DNA from: Blattabacterium cuenoti
Lineage (GTDB): Bacteria > Bacteroidota > Bacteroidia > Flavobacteriales > Blattabacteriaceae
DNA: 64,000 bases
Direction of reading: 5' to 3'
Assembly (NCBI RefSeq): GCF_014251555.1
Contig: NZ_CP059190.1
Span: 507,183-571,182 of the forward strand
Shown piece after piece: positions 28,158-37,700 of the stretch. The position numbers and the translations under genes were made by a program. Below the pieces are notes generated by a model. It saw only the letters and a program-made list of their open reading frames with translations, was not told the DNA's origin and made no database searches. The number at the start of each line of letters is the position of its first letter. Position 1 is the first letter of the stretch.

Positions 28158-29510
28158 TTTTTTTATAACCATCGTTTTCCAATTAGAAAATTCTTTTATA
28201 GATAAAGTCGATAGTTCTCTACCATATCCAGATTTTTTGACTCCTCCAAAAGGAAGACGAGCATCTGATTTCACAATATCATTAATAAATACCATCCCAG
28301 TATCTATTTTTTTGGATAATTTTTCAGCTTTTTCTAAATCTTTTGTCCAAATAGATGCTCCTAATCCGTAACATGTATTATTGACAATGTCAGGGATTTC
28401 TTCCTCTCTATAAAAAACAGAAACAATTCCTATTGGTCCAAAAATTTCTTCTTTTTTCACAAAAGAATTATCTTTTTCTATTCTCAATAAAGAAGGAGAA
28501 AAAAAATTACCATCTTTATTAATTTCTAAACAGATTTTTCCTCCATTTAATATGATATTCTTATATTGCTGATATAATTTTTCAGATAAATCAGAACGGG
28601 ATATATAACCAATTTTCGTAGATTCATTATATAAATCTCCTCTCTGATACTCTTTCATTTCTTGGATAACAATATCTATAAAATCATTTACTATAGATTG
28701 ATCTACAATAAATCTTTTTGCAGAAACACATGTTTGTCCTGTATTATTCAATCTGGATTCTGTAGCTAATTTAGCCGTATTTTTGAGATTTTCAACATCT
28801 TTCATGACTACAAAAGCATCATTTCCTCCTAACTCCAAAACAGATTTTTTTATATATTTTCCAGATAATGATCCTATTATGCTTCCAGATAAATAACTTC
28901 CTGTAAATGAGACTCCTTGTATAACTGTATTAGCTATAACTGATTCTATTTTGGGAATATCTATTAATAAAACTTGAAAAACTCCTTCAGGAAAACCAGA
29001 CTCTATAAATATCTTTTCCAAAATCATAGAGCATTCTGCTGTATTCAGAGCTGGTTTAATAAGAATTACATTTCCTAATAACAAATTAGGAATAGAAGAT
29101 CTTATGGTTTGCCAAATAGGATAATTCCAAGGCATGATCCCTAATATAGCTCCTATAGATTCAAATCTTACATAAGATTTTTCATATTCAGTAGATATTT
29201 TTTGAAAAAAAATGGACTCTTTCAGTTGACAATAATATTTACACAAACTTATGCTCTTATTTATTTCTAAACGAGACTGAGTAATAGGTTTTCCCATTTC
29301 TTGGGTAATTAGATAGGATGTTATATCTATAGTTTCTTGCATGCAAGAATATAATTTTGTTAAACATTTAATTTTAAAATTAAAGGGATAATCTTTCCAC
29401 TTTTTGTATGCATGATGTGCTATAGATAATTTAGTCCTAATATCCTTTTCAGATAAGAAATAATAAGTTTTTAAAATGTTATTATCTACAGGATTAACAG
29501 TTTGAAACAT
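28152..29510 (-). CDS. NAD(P)-dependent aldehyde dehydrogenase, succinate-semialdehyde type
   Basis: A 452-residue aldehyde dehydrogenase. Catalytic residues are visible: Asn129 in MPWNYP, Glu226 in LELGGNDAF, and nucleophile Cys261 in NTGQTCVSAKRF. The short length, lacking the long N-terminus of GabD, and FTGSYLSGSIIGS fit the succinate-semialdehyde dehydrogenase group reported from Bacteroidetes symbionts. The substrate is inferred; in a genome with a patched TCA cycle it could feed succinate. Six bases overlap the convergent rpoN. Confidence 0.85.
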   Translation of the reverse strand: MFQTVNPVDNNILKTYYFLSEKDIRTKLSIAHHAYKKWKDYPFNFKIKCLTKLYSCMQETIDITSYLITQEMGKPITQSRLEINKSISLCKYYCQLKESIFFQKISTEYEKSYVRFESIGAILGIMPWNYPIWQTIRSSIPNLLLGNVILIKPALNTAECSMILEKIFIESGFPEGVFQVLLIDIPKIESVIANTVIQGVSFTGSYLSGSIIGSLSGKYIKKSVLELGGNDAFVVMKDVENLKNTAKLATESRLNNTGQTCVSAKRFIVDQSIVNDFIDIVIQEMKEYQRGDLYNESTKIGYISRSDLSEKLYQQYKNIILNGGKICLEINKDGNFFSPSLLRIEKDNSFVKKEEIFGPIGIVSVFYREEEIPDIVNNTCYGLGASIWTKDLEKAEKLSKKIDTGMVFINDIVKSDARLPFGGVKKSGYGRELSTLSIKEFSNWKTMVIKKS

Positions 29511-29521
29511 TTCATTTTTTT

Positions 29522-29965
29522 TTAAATTCGACCATTCAAACCAATAGAAATTTTGGCATTAAAAGCTATGGCATAAAATTTTATTTTTTTTAAAAATAAA
29601 AGCATGCCATTAGCTCTAATAGGGGATAAGAAAGTTTGAAATCCTATTTCATAAATAAAATTAGCATTCGAATAAATGATTTCAAATGGGTAAAGTCCTG
29701 AATAAACACGAATCATAAGAGCTGCCATTCCTCTAGGTAATAAAGCATCTCCATCTGCATCAAAGAAAATCCGTGAACCTTTCAATTCAGCATTTAACCA
29801 TACTTTTGATTGACAGCCATGAATTAATTTTTCATCCGATCTAAATTCATCTGATTTTTTGGGCAATTTTTTCCCCAAATCTATTAAATATTCATATTTT
29901 TCTTCCCAATTTTTTAGAAGATGAAACTTTTTTTTTATTATTTCTTCTTTCTTATGCAAAGTCAT
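29522..29965 (-). CDS. sufE: Fe-S cluster assembly sulfur acceptor SufE
   Basis: Accepts persulfide sulfur from SufS and stimulates it. From Met at 29965 (MTLHKKEEI) the protein is 147 aa; an in-frame start at 29983 adds six residues. The active cysteine is Cys51 in LIHGCQSKVWLN, matching the SufE HGCQS motif. The RGMAALMIRVYSG segment is conserved. The gene lies between the aldehyde dehydrogenase and metE on the same strand; the rest of the suf operon is not in the window. Confidence 0.92.
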   Translation of the reverse strand: MTLHKKEEIIKKKFHLLKNWEEKYEYLIDLGKKLPKKSDEFRSDEKLIHGCQSKVWLNAELKGSRIFFDADGDALLPRGMAALMIRVYSGLYPFEIIYSNANFIYEIGFQTFLSPIRANGMLLFLKKIKFYAIAFNAKISIGLNGRI

Positions 29966-30000
29966 TTCTAAATTTTTACACAAATATAGAAATATACTTT

Positions 30001-32304
30001 TTAAGAAGACTGATTGGATAGTTTTATTCTAGCTATTTTTGCAGCTTCTGTCATATTTTTCAAGGATTTCAAGACTTCTTCCCATTTTCTAGTTTTTAAT
30101 CCACAATCTGGATTCACCCAAATATTTCTGACTGGTAATTTTTTTGAAGCTTTTTCTATTAAATCAAAAATTTCTTCTACAGTAGGAATTCTGGGTGAAT
30201 GAATGTCATATACTCCTGGACCTATTTCATTAGGATAAGAAAAAATAGAAAAGGCTTTCAACAATTCCATTCTGGATCTAGAAGTCTCCATAGTAATTAC
30301 ATCTGCATCCAAATCTGCAATCTGTTCTAAGATATCGTTAAATTCACTGTAACACATATGTGTATGGATCTGAGTCTCATCTTTAACTCCACTTGAAGAA
30401 ATACGAAATGCCTGAATAGCCCAATCAAAATAAGATTTCCAATTCTTTTTTTTCAAAGGCAATCCTTCTCTAATAGCAGGTTCATCAATTTGAATGATCT
30501 GAATTCCAGATTTTTCTAAAGAAAGAACTTCTTCTCTAATAGCCCAAGCTATTTGATAAGCGGTATGATAAAGAGGCTGATCATCCCTAACAAAAGACCA
30601 TTGCAAGATAGTAACGGGTCCAGTTAACATTCCTTTCATTAATTTTCTGGTTTTAGATTGAGCAAAACATGTCCAATCCACAGTCATGTCACCAGTACGG
30701 CTCACATCTCCATAAATAACAGGAGGTTTTACACACCGACTTCCATAACTTTGGACCCATCCATTTTCAGTAGAAAGTGTTCCTTTGAGTTTATTTGAAA
30801 AATATTCTACCATATCAGTTCTCTCAAACTCACCATGAACCAAAACGTCTAAATCGATTTCTTCTTGTTTTTTGATAACATCTACAATAAAAGATTGTAT
30901 TTTCTGATCATATTCCTTTTTGCTTAATTCTTTTTTACGAAATTTATTTCTCAAATTACGTATCTCTTTTGTTTGAGGAAAAGAACCTATAGTAGTAGTT
31001 GGAAACAAAGGAAGATTAAATTTATTTTTTTGTTTTTTTTGTCGAATATGAAAAGGATTTTCTCTTTGTGTGTCTTTATTTTTTATTCTTGTTGCTCTTT
31101 CTTTTATTTTTTTATCATGAAAAATAGAAGATTTCTTAGATTTTTCTAGTAAAGAAAAATTTTTCAATAAAATATCTTTGTTTCCTTTTATAATGCATTC
31201 TAAATCATTTAATTCGTTGATCTTTTGTCTCGCAAAAGACATTCTATTTTTTATATCATCATGAATGAAGTGTTCGTATTCTATATTTATAGGAACATGT
31301 AAAAGAGAACAATTAGGAGCAATCATAACGCGATTTTCTCCTATGGATTCTATTGTTTTTTCAATTTTATTGATTGAATCAGTATAATTATTTTTCCATA
31401 CATTTCTTCCATCAATAATTCCTAAGGACAAAATCATTTTTGATTCTTTGACAAAATTTAGGATTCCTTCCAATTGTTCTGAGTCTTCCACCAGATCTAT
31501 ATGTAAAGCTTTTACAAAAATGTCTCTAAGAAGAAAAACATTTTCTGAAATTCCATCAAAGTAAGAGGTTAATAAAATATTGGTTTTTGAACAAAATTTA
31601 GATATTTCTTTATAAGCATATTGAAACGCTTCTTTTTCTTTTTCAGACATATCTAAAACTAAAATAGGCTCATCTAATTGAATCCAATCAGTTCCTTTAT
31701 TTTTTAATTCATTGATAATTTGTGTATAAACAGGAACAAGATTTTCAATTAAATCCATTCTATCAAAGGATTTATCCTTTTCTTTTCCTAAAAAAAGGTA
31801 AGAGACTGGTCCAATTAATACAGGTTTTATTTTTTTGATTGATTTTAAAAATTTTTTTGATTCTTCTAATTCATCAAAAATTTTCTTTGAAAAAATAGAA
31901 AATTTTTGATTTTTATCAAATTCTGGAACTATATAATGATAATTGGTGTTAAACCACTTAGTCATTTCCATAGCTTTTATATCCCATCCATTTTTTTGAA
32001 ATCCCCTAGCCATAGAAAAATATAGATCAATATTATTATGAATAATTGGCACGGAAAGATAAGACTCTGGAATAACTCCTAATAACAAGGACATGTCTAG
32101 AACGTGATCATAAAAACTAAAATCATTACATGGAATCAAATCTAAATTTGCCATTTTCTGCATTTTCCAATTTTCTTCCCTTATTTTTTTTCCGACTTCA
32201 AATAAAGTTACCGAATCAATTTTTTTAGACCAATAAGCTTCACAAGCTTTCTTTAACTCTCTTTGTATTCCTATACGAGGATAACCCAAATTATGTTTCA
32301 GCAT
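30001..32304 (-). CDS. metE: Cobalamin-independent methionine synthase
   Basis: Transfers methyl from 5-methyl-THF-polyglutamate to homocysteine. The 767-residue protein has both halves: N-terminal NLGYPRIGIQRELKKACEAYW, and a C-terminal catalytic barrel beginning at TTIGSFPQTKEIR. Zinc ligands are visible in HMCYSEF (His and Cys), MET (Glu) and NPDCGLKTR (Cys). IQIDEPAIREGLP is conserved. Full length and uninterrupted. No SAM or cobalamin riboswitch is visible in the 61 bases upstream. Confidence 0.95.
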   Translation of the reverse strand: MLKHNLGYPRIGIQRELKKACEAYWSKKIDSVTLFEVGKKIREENWKMQKMANLDLIPCNDFSFYDHVLDMSLLLGVIPESYLSVPIIHNNIDLYFSMARGFQKNGWDIKAMEMTKWFNTNYHYIVPEFDKNQKFSIFSKKIFDELEESKKFLKSIKKIKPVLIGPVSYLFLGKEKDKSFDRMDLIENLVPVYTQIINELKNKGTDWIQLDEPILVLDMSEKEKEAFQYAYKEISKFCSKTNILLTSYFDGISENVFLLRDIFVKALHIDLVEDSEQLEGILNFVKESKMILSLGIIDGRNVWKNNYTDSINKIEKTIESIGENRVMIAPNCSLLHVPINIEYEHFIHDDIKNRMSFARQKINELNDLECIIKGNKDILLKNFSLLEKSKKSSIFHDKKIKERATRIKNKDTQRENPFHIRQKKQKNKFNLPLFPTTTIGSFPQTKEIRNLRNKFRKKELSKKEYDQKIQSFIVDVIKKQEEIDLDVLVHGEFERTDMVEYFSNKLKGTLSTENGWVQSYGSRCVKPPVIYGDVSRTGDMTVDWTCFAQSKTRKLMKGMLTGPVTILQWSFVRDDQPLYHTAYQIAWAIREEVLSLEKSGIQIIQIDEPAIREGLPLKKKNWKSYFDWAIQAFRISSSGVKDETQIHTHMCYSEFNDILEQIADLDADVITMETSRSRMELLKAFSIFSYPNEIGPGVYDIHSPRIPTVEEIFDLIEKASKKLPVRNIWVNPDCGLKTRKWEEVLKSLKNMTEAAKIARIKLSNQSS

Positions 32305-32365
32305 ATTTTATTTTATTAAATCTATTTTAATCACTTTTATAAAAACTCCATGTAAATTTTTTAAA

Positions 32366-33556
32366 CTAAATATCCAATAATTGATACAAATATTCTAAAA
32401 TTTTTTTGTCTAAAACAGAAAAATGAACCCTTCTTCTGCTCATCATAATTTCAGCAGTTTCACAAACCTGATGAAAAGGTATCTTTTTTCTGTTTTGTAT
32501 TCCACCCAAAGAAAAAGAAGGAATATATCTAGGCGGAAATCCATATCCAAAAATACTAGTACTAACTCCTACGACCGTAGCTGTATTAAATTGAGTATTT
32601 ATCCCTGATTTAGAATGATCTCCCATGATTATTCCAAAAAATTGTATATCAACAGGAATAAAATCTTTTTTTTCATAATTCCAAACTGTTACTTTACGAT
32701 AATCATTTCTCAAATTAGAAACATTAGTTCCAGCACCTAAATTACACCACTCTCCTAAAATAGTGTTTCCTAAAAATCCATCGTGAGCTTTATTTGAATA
32801 GGAAAAAACTACGGAATTTATAATTTCTCCACCTACTTTACAAAAATGACCAATAGTTGTTCCTCCATATATTTTTGATCCTACATTCAAGGTAGATTTT
32901 TTTCCAATAGCTGCTGGCCCTCTGATTACAGATCCTTCCATGATTTCAACTCCTTTTTCAATATATATTGGCCCAAATTGAGCATTTAATACAACATTAT
33001 TTGCTTCTATGTCTTCTTCCAAAAAAATTTGTTCTTTGCAAAGAACATAATTTTTTCCCAGTAAAGAAAAAGATTTTTTTCCTTTTGTAAAAAACATGAA
33101 ATCTTTTTTCAACACAGTTTCATTATTCATAAATATATCCCATGGATATTGTATATGGATAATTTTTTTGATATTATACTTTTTTTTAAAAGAGAGAACA
33201 TTTTCTTTCTCTTTTCTTTCACAGGAAAAAAAATTCTTTTTTACAGCTACTATTTTTTCTTTAAAAAAAACAGCTTCGTTTTCCTTTAAGGAAAAAATTA
33301 TCTGAATTAACTCTTCGTTTGGTAAATATGAAGAATTGATTAATAATATATTTTTTATAAAACACTCATCATTTATCAATGAATATTTCTTTGAAAGAAA
33401 TGGTTGTGTAATGATGCCATAAATTTTTTTTCCAATATATTTCTCCCATCTTTCTTTTATAGTGAATAAACCCAAACGAATTTCTGATACAGGTCTGGTA
33501 AACGTTATAGGAAATAAATTTCTCCATTCTATTCCATCATACAATATGAAATTCAT
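32366..33556 (-). CDS. GlmU-like sugar nucleotidyltransferase / acyltransferase
   Basis: A 396-residue two-domain protein. The N-terminal part (FILYDGIEWRNLFPITFTRPVSEIRLG) is a divergent nucleotidyltransferase-like region without the clear GxGTRM motif. The C-terminal half is a left-handed beta-helix of hexapeptide repeats (GSVIRGPAAIGKKSTLNVGSKIYGG-type). This is the Bacteroidetes GlmU-like family, possibly making UDP-GlcNAc for cell wall and LPS, but activity is inferred. It is followed downstream on the minus strand by metE. Confidence 0.78.
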   Translation of the reverse strand: MNFILYDGIEWRNLFPITFTRPVSEIRLGLFTIKERWEKYIGKKIYGIITQPFLSKKYSLINDECFIKNILLINSSYLPNEELIQIIFSLKENEAVFFKEKIVAVKKNFFSCERKEKENVLSFKKKYNIKKIIHIQYPWDIFMNNETVLKKDFMFFTKGKKSFSLLGKNYVLCKEQIFLEEDIEANNVVLNAQFGPIYIEKGVEIMEGSVIRGPAAIGKKSTLNVGSKIYGGTTIGHFCKVGGEIINSVVFSYSNKAHDGFLGNTILGEWCNLGAGTNVSNLRNDYRKVTVWNYEKKDFIPVDIQFFGIIMGDHSKSGINTQFNTATVVGVSTSIFGYGFPPRYIPSFSLGGIQNRKKIPFHQVCETAEIMMSRRRVHFSVLDKKILEYLYQLLDI

Positions 33557-33577
33557 ATTAGTTGATAATTATTCACA

Positions 33578-33832
33578 TTAAAATTTTTTATATTTTTCAT
33601 ACTTTCTTTTAAATCTCTCTGCAGGTCCTGTTTTTCCTAAAAACCTCTTTTCTCCAGTAAAAAATGGATGGGAATAACTGGATATTTCCATTTTGTATAA
33701 CGGATAATTACATCCATTTATTTGAATAGAATCTTTTGTTTTAACTGTTGATCTGCAGATAAAAATTTTTTCATTATTAATATCTTTAAAAGCAACAGGT
33801 CTATAATTTTCCGGATGTATTTCTTTTCTCAT
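33578..33832 (-). CDS. rpmE2: 50S ribosomal protein bL31, type B
   Basis: An 84-residue protein with MRKEIHPENYRPVAFKD and YPLYKMEISSYSHPFFTG, typical of the zinc-free type B L31, since the CxxC ligands are absent. The C-terminal GPAERFKRKYEKYKKF fits. Its ATG overlaps the stop of the upstream FabH-like gene by 4 bases, indicating coupled translation. Confidence 0.94.
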   Translation of the reverse strand: MRKEIHPENYRPVAFKDINNEKIFICRSTVKTKDSIQINGCNYPLYKMEISSYSHPFFTGEKRFLGKTGPAERFKRKYEKYKKF

Positions 33833-34947
33833 ATTTTTTGTTTTTTTTTTGGAAAACGATAAATCATTCCATTAATATTCATTCCTGCTCCTAGAGACAC
33901 CATTAGTATAGTATCTCCAGGTTTTATTTCATGAGGTGGCATTTTCCCCTGAAGAATTAAATCCAATAAAGTAGGGACAGTAGCTACAGAAGAATTTCCA
34001 AATTTTCTTATTGTCATTGGCATTATTTTTGCTATAAAACCTCTGTTTAGAGATGTATAATTATATAATTTCAATAATCTTTTTAAAATTGCATAATCCA
34101 TTTTTGCATTAGCTTGATGAATAAGAATTTTTTTAATATCTTTCAAATGTAGATCAGCATGATCAAGTATATTTTTTAACATATTTGGAACTTCTGTCAA
34201 TGCGTATTCATAAATTCTTCTTCCATTCATTCTAATATTCACCAAAGATTTTTTATAATTTGGATTTAAAGAAGGGCCATTTGTTAAGTAATATAATTCA
34301 TCGTTATTATTGCATTGAGTATCATAATGAATAATTCCATTTTTTTCATTCTCCAAATCTTCTATAGCTGATAAAACAGCAGCTCCAGCTCCATCCGAAA
34401 AAATCATAGCATTCCTATCATGTGGATCTATAACTTTAGATAAAGTTTCTGAACTGGTAACTAATATATTCTTAGCATATCTAGCTTGTAAAAGTTGATC
34501 AGCAAGAATCATGCCTTCTATCCATCCTGGACAACCAAAAATCATATCATATGGTCTACATTTTTTATTCTTTATCTGAAGTTTATTCTTTACTCTAGCA
34601 GCTATAGAGGGCATGAAATCAGATTGATAAGAAATAGGATGAATATCTCCATAATTATGAGCCGATATAATATAATCTATTTTTTCTTTATAAATTTTAG
34701 AATTAATCAAAGCTTTTTTTGCTGCAATCGTAGCAATATCTGAATTTAACAATCCTTTATTAATATATCTTCTTTCTTCTATTTCCGTAATTTTTTGGAA
34801 CTTATGAATAATTTCTTTATTAGATTTATCAATTTTCAATCCTTTTTTATCGTAAAATTTATGTCTTAAAAAATGATCACTTTTTATAATTTTTTTCGGC
34901 AAATAATGGCCAGTTCCTGTAATGATTGATCGAATCATTTCTTTCAA
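33829..34947 (-). CDS. 3-oxoacyl-ACP synthase III family protein
   Basis: A 372-residue thiolase-fold condensing enzyme. Nucleophile Cys139 sits in IFGCPGWIEG, the His in KILIHQANAKMD, and the Asn in FGNSSVATVPTLLDL, which completes the Cys-His-Asn triad. It resembles FabH but is longer and closer to the Bacteroidetes KAS III-like group, so the exact primer (acetyl or other acyl-CoA) is open. The C-terminal FPKKKQKI is encoded through a 10-A run. Overlaps rpmE2 by 4 bases. Confidence 0.85.
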   Translation of the reverse strand: MKEMIRSIITGTGHYLPKKIIKSDHFLRHKFYDKKGLKIDKSNKEIIHKFQKITEIEERRYINKGLLNSDIATIAAKKALINSKIYKEKIDYIISAHNYGDIHPISYQSDFMPSIAARVKNKLQIKNKKCRPYDMIFGCPGWIEGMILADQLLQARYAKNILVTSSETLSKVIDPHDRNAMIFSDGAGAAVLSAIEDLENEKNGIIHYDTQCNNNDELYYLTNGPSLNPNYKKSLVNIRMNGRRIYEYALTEVPNMLKNILDHADLHLKDIKKILIHQANAKMDYAILKRLLKLYNYTSLNRGFIAKIMPMTIRKFGNSSVATVPTLLDLILQGKMPPHEIKPGDTILMVSLGAGMNINGMIYRFPKKKQKI

Positions 34948-34998
34948 TAATAAAAATTAATGATAAAGTAAAAAAAAATAAAATTATTTAAAAGAGTT

Positions 34999-35097
34999 AA
35001 AGAACCGTTTTTTCTTCATAATTTAAAAAGTAAATTATACATTATGAAAAGAACCGTTTTTTCTTCATAATTTAAAAAGTAAATTATACATTATGAA
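34999..35097. repeat. Perfect 49-bp tandem duplication upstream of ubiE
   Basis: Bases 34999-35047 are repeated exactly as 35048-35096, with one further matching base. Each copy holds AAGAACCG, a T-rich stretch, TTTAAAAAGTAAATTATAC and an ATG. The second copy ends in the real ubiE start (35093). The first contains a duplicate ATG at 35044 opening a short frame, MKRTVFSS, that stops at TAA. The repeat lies in the divergent gap between the FabH-like gene and ubiE. Confidence 0.93.
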
Positions 35098-35815
35098 CAA
35101 ACATTCTCTAAAAGAAGAAAAAATAAAAAACATGTTTGATCATATTTCTCATAAATATGATTTAATCAATCATATATTGTCTTTTGGAATAGATTTTTTT
35201 TGGAGAAGAAAAATAATTCATTTATTAGATAAATTTAATAAAAGAAAAAAGATTCAAAATATATTAGATTTAGCGACTGGAACCGGAGATTTGGCTATTT
35301 TATTAGCGAATAAATTTGATAATGCTTCCATTATAGGATTAGATCCATCTGAAAAAATGCTAAAAGTAGCTCAAAAAAAAATAAAAAATAATTTCTTGGA
35401 AAAAAGAATCAAATTAATTCAAGGATATTCCCAACATCTTCCATTCGAAAATGGAACTTTCGATGCAGTGACTATCGCTTTTGGAATAAGAAACTTTCAA
35501 TATATTCATCTTTCCATCAAAGAAATATATAGAATACTGAGACCTTTAGGAATATTAGGAATTTTAGAATTTTCTAAACCTTCTAATTATTGGATAAAAA
35601 AAATTTATTGTTTCTATTCTCATTTTATCATGAATAAAATAGGAAATTTTCTATCAAATAATCATTTTGCGTACAATTATTTAAAAGAGTCTATTAGATC
35701 ATTTTCTTATTGTGGAAAAAAAATGAATAAACTTTTAAAGTATCATAAATTTAACACAATCTATATGCAAAAATTAACTTTCGAAATTGCCTCTATTTAT
35801 TTATCAAATAAATAA
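35093..35815 (+). CDS. ubiE: Demethylmenaquinone methyltransferase (UbiE/MenG)
   Basis: SAM-dependent C-methylation of demethylmenaquinone, the last step of menaquinone synthesis. The 240-residue class I methyltransferase has motif I LDLATGTGDLAILLA, IIGLDPSEKMLKVAQKK, and ALxFGIRN-type segment VTIAFGIRNFQ, diagnostic of UbiE/MenG. Flavobacteriia use menaquinone, so the MenG role is preferred. The initiation region has been tandemly duplicated just upstream. Confidence 0.92.
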   Translation: MNKHSLKEEKIKNMFDHISHKYDLINHILSFGIDFFWRRKIIHLLDKFNKRKKIQNILDLATGTGDLAILLANKFDNASIIGLDPSEKMLKVAQKKIKNNFLEKRIKLIQGYSQHLPFENGTFDAVTIAFGIRNFQYIHLSIKEIYRILRPLGILGILEFSKPSNYWIKKIYCFYSHFIMNKIGNFLSNNHFAYNYLKESIRSFSYCGKKMNKLLKYHKFNTIYMQKLTFEIASIYLSNK

Positions 35816-35856
35816 AATTCATTTTTTTTGCATTTATAACTAAATTTTTTATCGTA

Positions 35857-37374
35857 ATGATAAAGTATTTATCTGGATATTTAACATCTGCTTTTCTAAA
35901 AAAAAGAATTAAAAACATAGAATTTTTCATGCGTTATCCAATAGAAATACAAAATCAATTGATTAATCAATTGATTTTGTACGCAAAAGATACTGAATTT
36001 GGAAAAAAATATGGATTTCGTGACATCAAAAAATATCAGCAATTTTCCGAAAGAATCCCCATATGTAAATATGCAGATTTAAAATCTGTAATCAAAAGAA
36101 TTCGCAGAGGAGAAAAAAATATATTATGGCCAGGAACAGTAAAATGGTTTGCTAGATCTTCTGGAACTACAAATACAAAAAGTAAATATATTCCTGTAAC
36201 CAAACTCTCCATGAATGAATGTCATTATAAAGCAGGAAAAGATATGTTATCTATTTATATTCATAATCATCCAAAAACGAAAATATTTTTCGGTAAAGCT
36301 GTTCGTTTAGGGGGGAGTCATGAATTGTATAAAAATTACAACACATTTTATGGTGATTTATCTTCTATTTTAATCAAAAATATGCCTTTTTGGGCGGAAA
36401 ATATTTGTATTCCTGGAAAAAAAACAGCTTTAATGAGTGAATGGGAAACAAAATTGGAAAACATTGTCAAAGAAACAGGATGCAAGGATGTTCGCTTTTT
36501 ATTGGGTGTTTGTTCTTGGTTATTAATATTTTTAAACAAATTACTAAAAGAGTTTGACAAAAAAAGAATTAACGAAATATGGCCTAATATAGAAGTTATA
36601 TTTCATGGAGGAATGAGTTTAAAACCTTATATTCGTCAATATCAGAATTTATTCGAAAAATCTATTAATTATTACGACATATATAGTGCTTCAGAAGGTT
36701 TTTTCGCTATTCAAGATCAAAGAAATGTTGGAGATCTTTTGCTTTTATTAAATCATGGAATCTTTTATGAATTTATTCCTGCAGAAGACATAGATAAAAA
36801 AAATCCTAAAATTCTCTCCATTGAAAAAGTAGAATTGAATAAAAATTATGCATTAGTTGTTTCTACAAATGCTGGATTATGGAGATATATAGTTGGAGAT
36901 ACTATCAAATTTACTAATTTATCACCATATAGAATTTCTATTTCAGGAAGAACTACTCATTACATTAATTCCTTTGGAGAAGAATTAATTATTGAAAATG
37001 CGGAACAAGCTTTGAATAAAGCTTGCCTAAAAACAGATTCTATTATTTATGAATATACAGCAGGACCTGTTTATATGAATCAAAAAAATTCTGGTGCTCA
37101 CGAATGGATTATAGAGTTCAAGAAACATCCGAAAAATTTGTGCGATTTTAGAGATCTTTTGGATAAAGAATTAAAATCTTTGAATTCAGATTATGAAATT
37201 AAACGATATAAAAACATAGTTTTGGGTCCTCCTATTATACATGTGGCTAGAAATGGGTTATTTTATGATTGGCTAAAAAAAAATAAAAAATTAGGTGGAC
37301 AAAATAAAATTCCTCGTTTATCTAATGATAGAAAATATATAGATTCCATTCTGGAAATGAAAAAAAAATTTTAG
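35857..37374 (+). CDS. GH3 auxin-responsive-promoter family protein
   Basis: A 505-residue protein homologous to plant GH3 acyl-acid amido synthetases, members of the ANL adenylating superfamily. Seen: FARSSGTTNTKSKYIPVT (phosphate-binding loop), YSASEGFFAIQD (adenylate motif) and LWRYIVGDTIKF with the catalytic Asp. It is found widely in Bacteroidetes with no assigned substrate. All core motifs remain, so it is probably an active adenylase. It stands between ubiE and rpsO with short gaps. Confidence 0.85.
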   Translation: MIKYLSGYLTSAFLKKRIKNIEFFMRYPIEIQNQLINQLILYAKDTEFGKKYGFRDIKKYQQFSERIPICKYADLKSVIKRIRRGEKNILWPGTVKWFARSSGTTNTKSKYIPVTKLSMNECHYKAGKDMLSIYIHNHPKTKIFFGKAVRLGGSHELYKNYNTFYGDLSSILIKNMPFWAENICIPGKKTALMSEWETKLENIVKETGCKDVRFLLGVCSWLLIFLNKLLKEFDKKRINEIWPNIEVIFHGGMSLKPYIRQYQNLFEKSINYYDIYSASEGFFAIQDQRNVGDLLLLLNHGIFYEFIPAEDIDKKNPKILSIEKVELNKNYALVVSTNAGLWRYIVGDTIKFTNLSPYRISISGRTTHYINSFGEELIIENAEQALNKACLKTDSIIYEYTAGPVYMNQKNSGAHEWIIEFKKHPKNLCDFRDLLDKELKSLNSDYEIKRYKNIVLGPPIIHVARNGLFYDWLKKNKKLGGQNKIPRLSNDRKYIDSILEMKKKF

Positions 37375-37403
37375 TAGAAATATTTTTAACTTTATTGCTT
37401 ATC

Positions 37404-37667
37404 ATGATCACAAATAAAAAAAAAGAAATATTCAAAACCTATGGAACATCTGTTTACGATACAGGTTCTTCAAAAGTACAAGTAGCCTTATTCACTTATC
37501 GGATTAATCATTTAAGCAGTCATCTGAAAAACAACAAAAAAGATTTTAATACAGAAAGAGCTTTGGTCAAGTTAGTGGGAAAAAGAAAAAAACTATTAAA
37601 ATATATAGAAAAACGTGATATTAATAGTTATAAAAAAATAATTAAACATCTAGGATTGAGAAAATGA
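37404..37667 (+). CDS. rpsO: 30S ribosomal protein uS15
   Basis: An 87-residue protein from ATG 37404 (MITNKKKEIF); an in-frame TTG at 37395 would add three residues. It carries DTGSSKVQVALFTYRINHLSSHLKNNKKDF, the core S15 pattern that binds 16S rRNA helices, and the ending LIKHLGLRK-like IIKHLGLRK. It precedes pnp, the classical rpsO-pnp order. Confidence 0.95.
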   Translation: MITNKKKEIFKTYGTSVYDTGSSKVQVALFTYRINHLSSHLKNNKKDFNTERALVKLVGKRKKLLKYIEKRDINSYKKIIKHLGLRK

Positions 37668-37700
37668 TATTTCTTTTCTTTAGATAGAAAAAAATAAAAT

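Noticed and set aside
32305..32365. SAM or cobalamin riboswitch before metE
   Set aside because: Only 61 AT-rich bases separate metE from the window to its right; no conserved riboswitch core or stable stems are seen.
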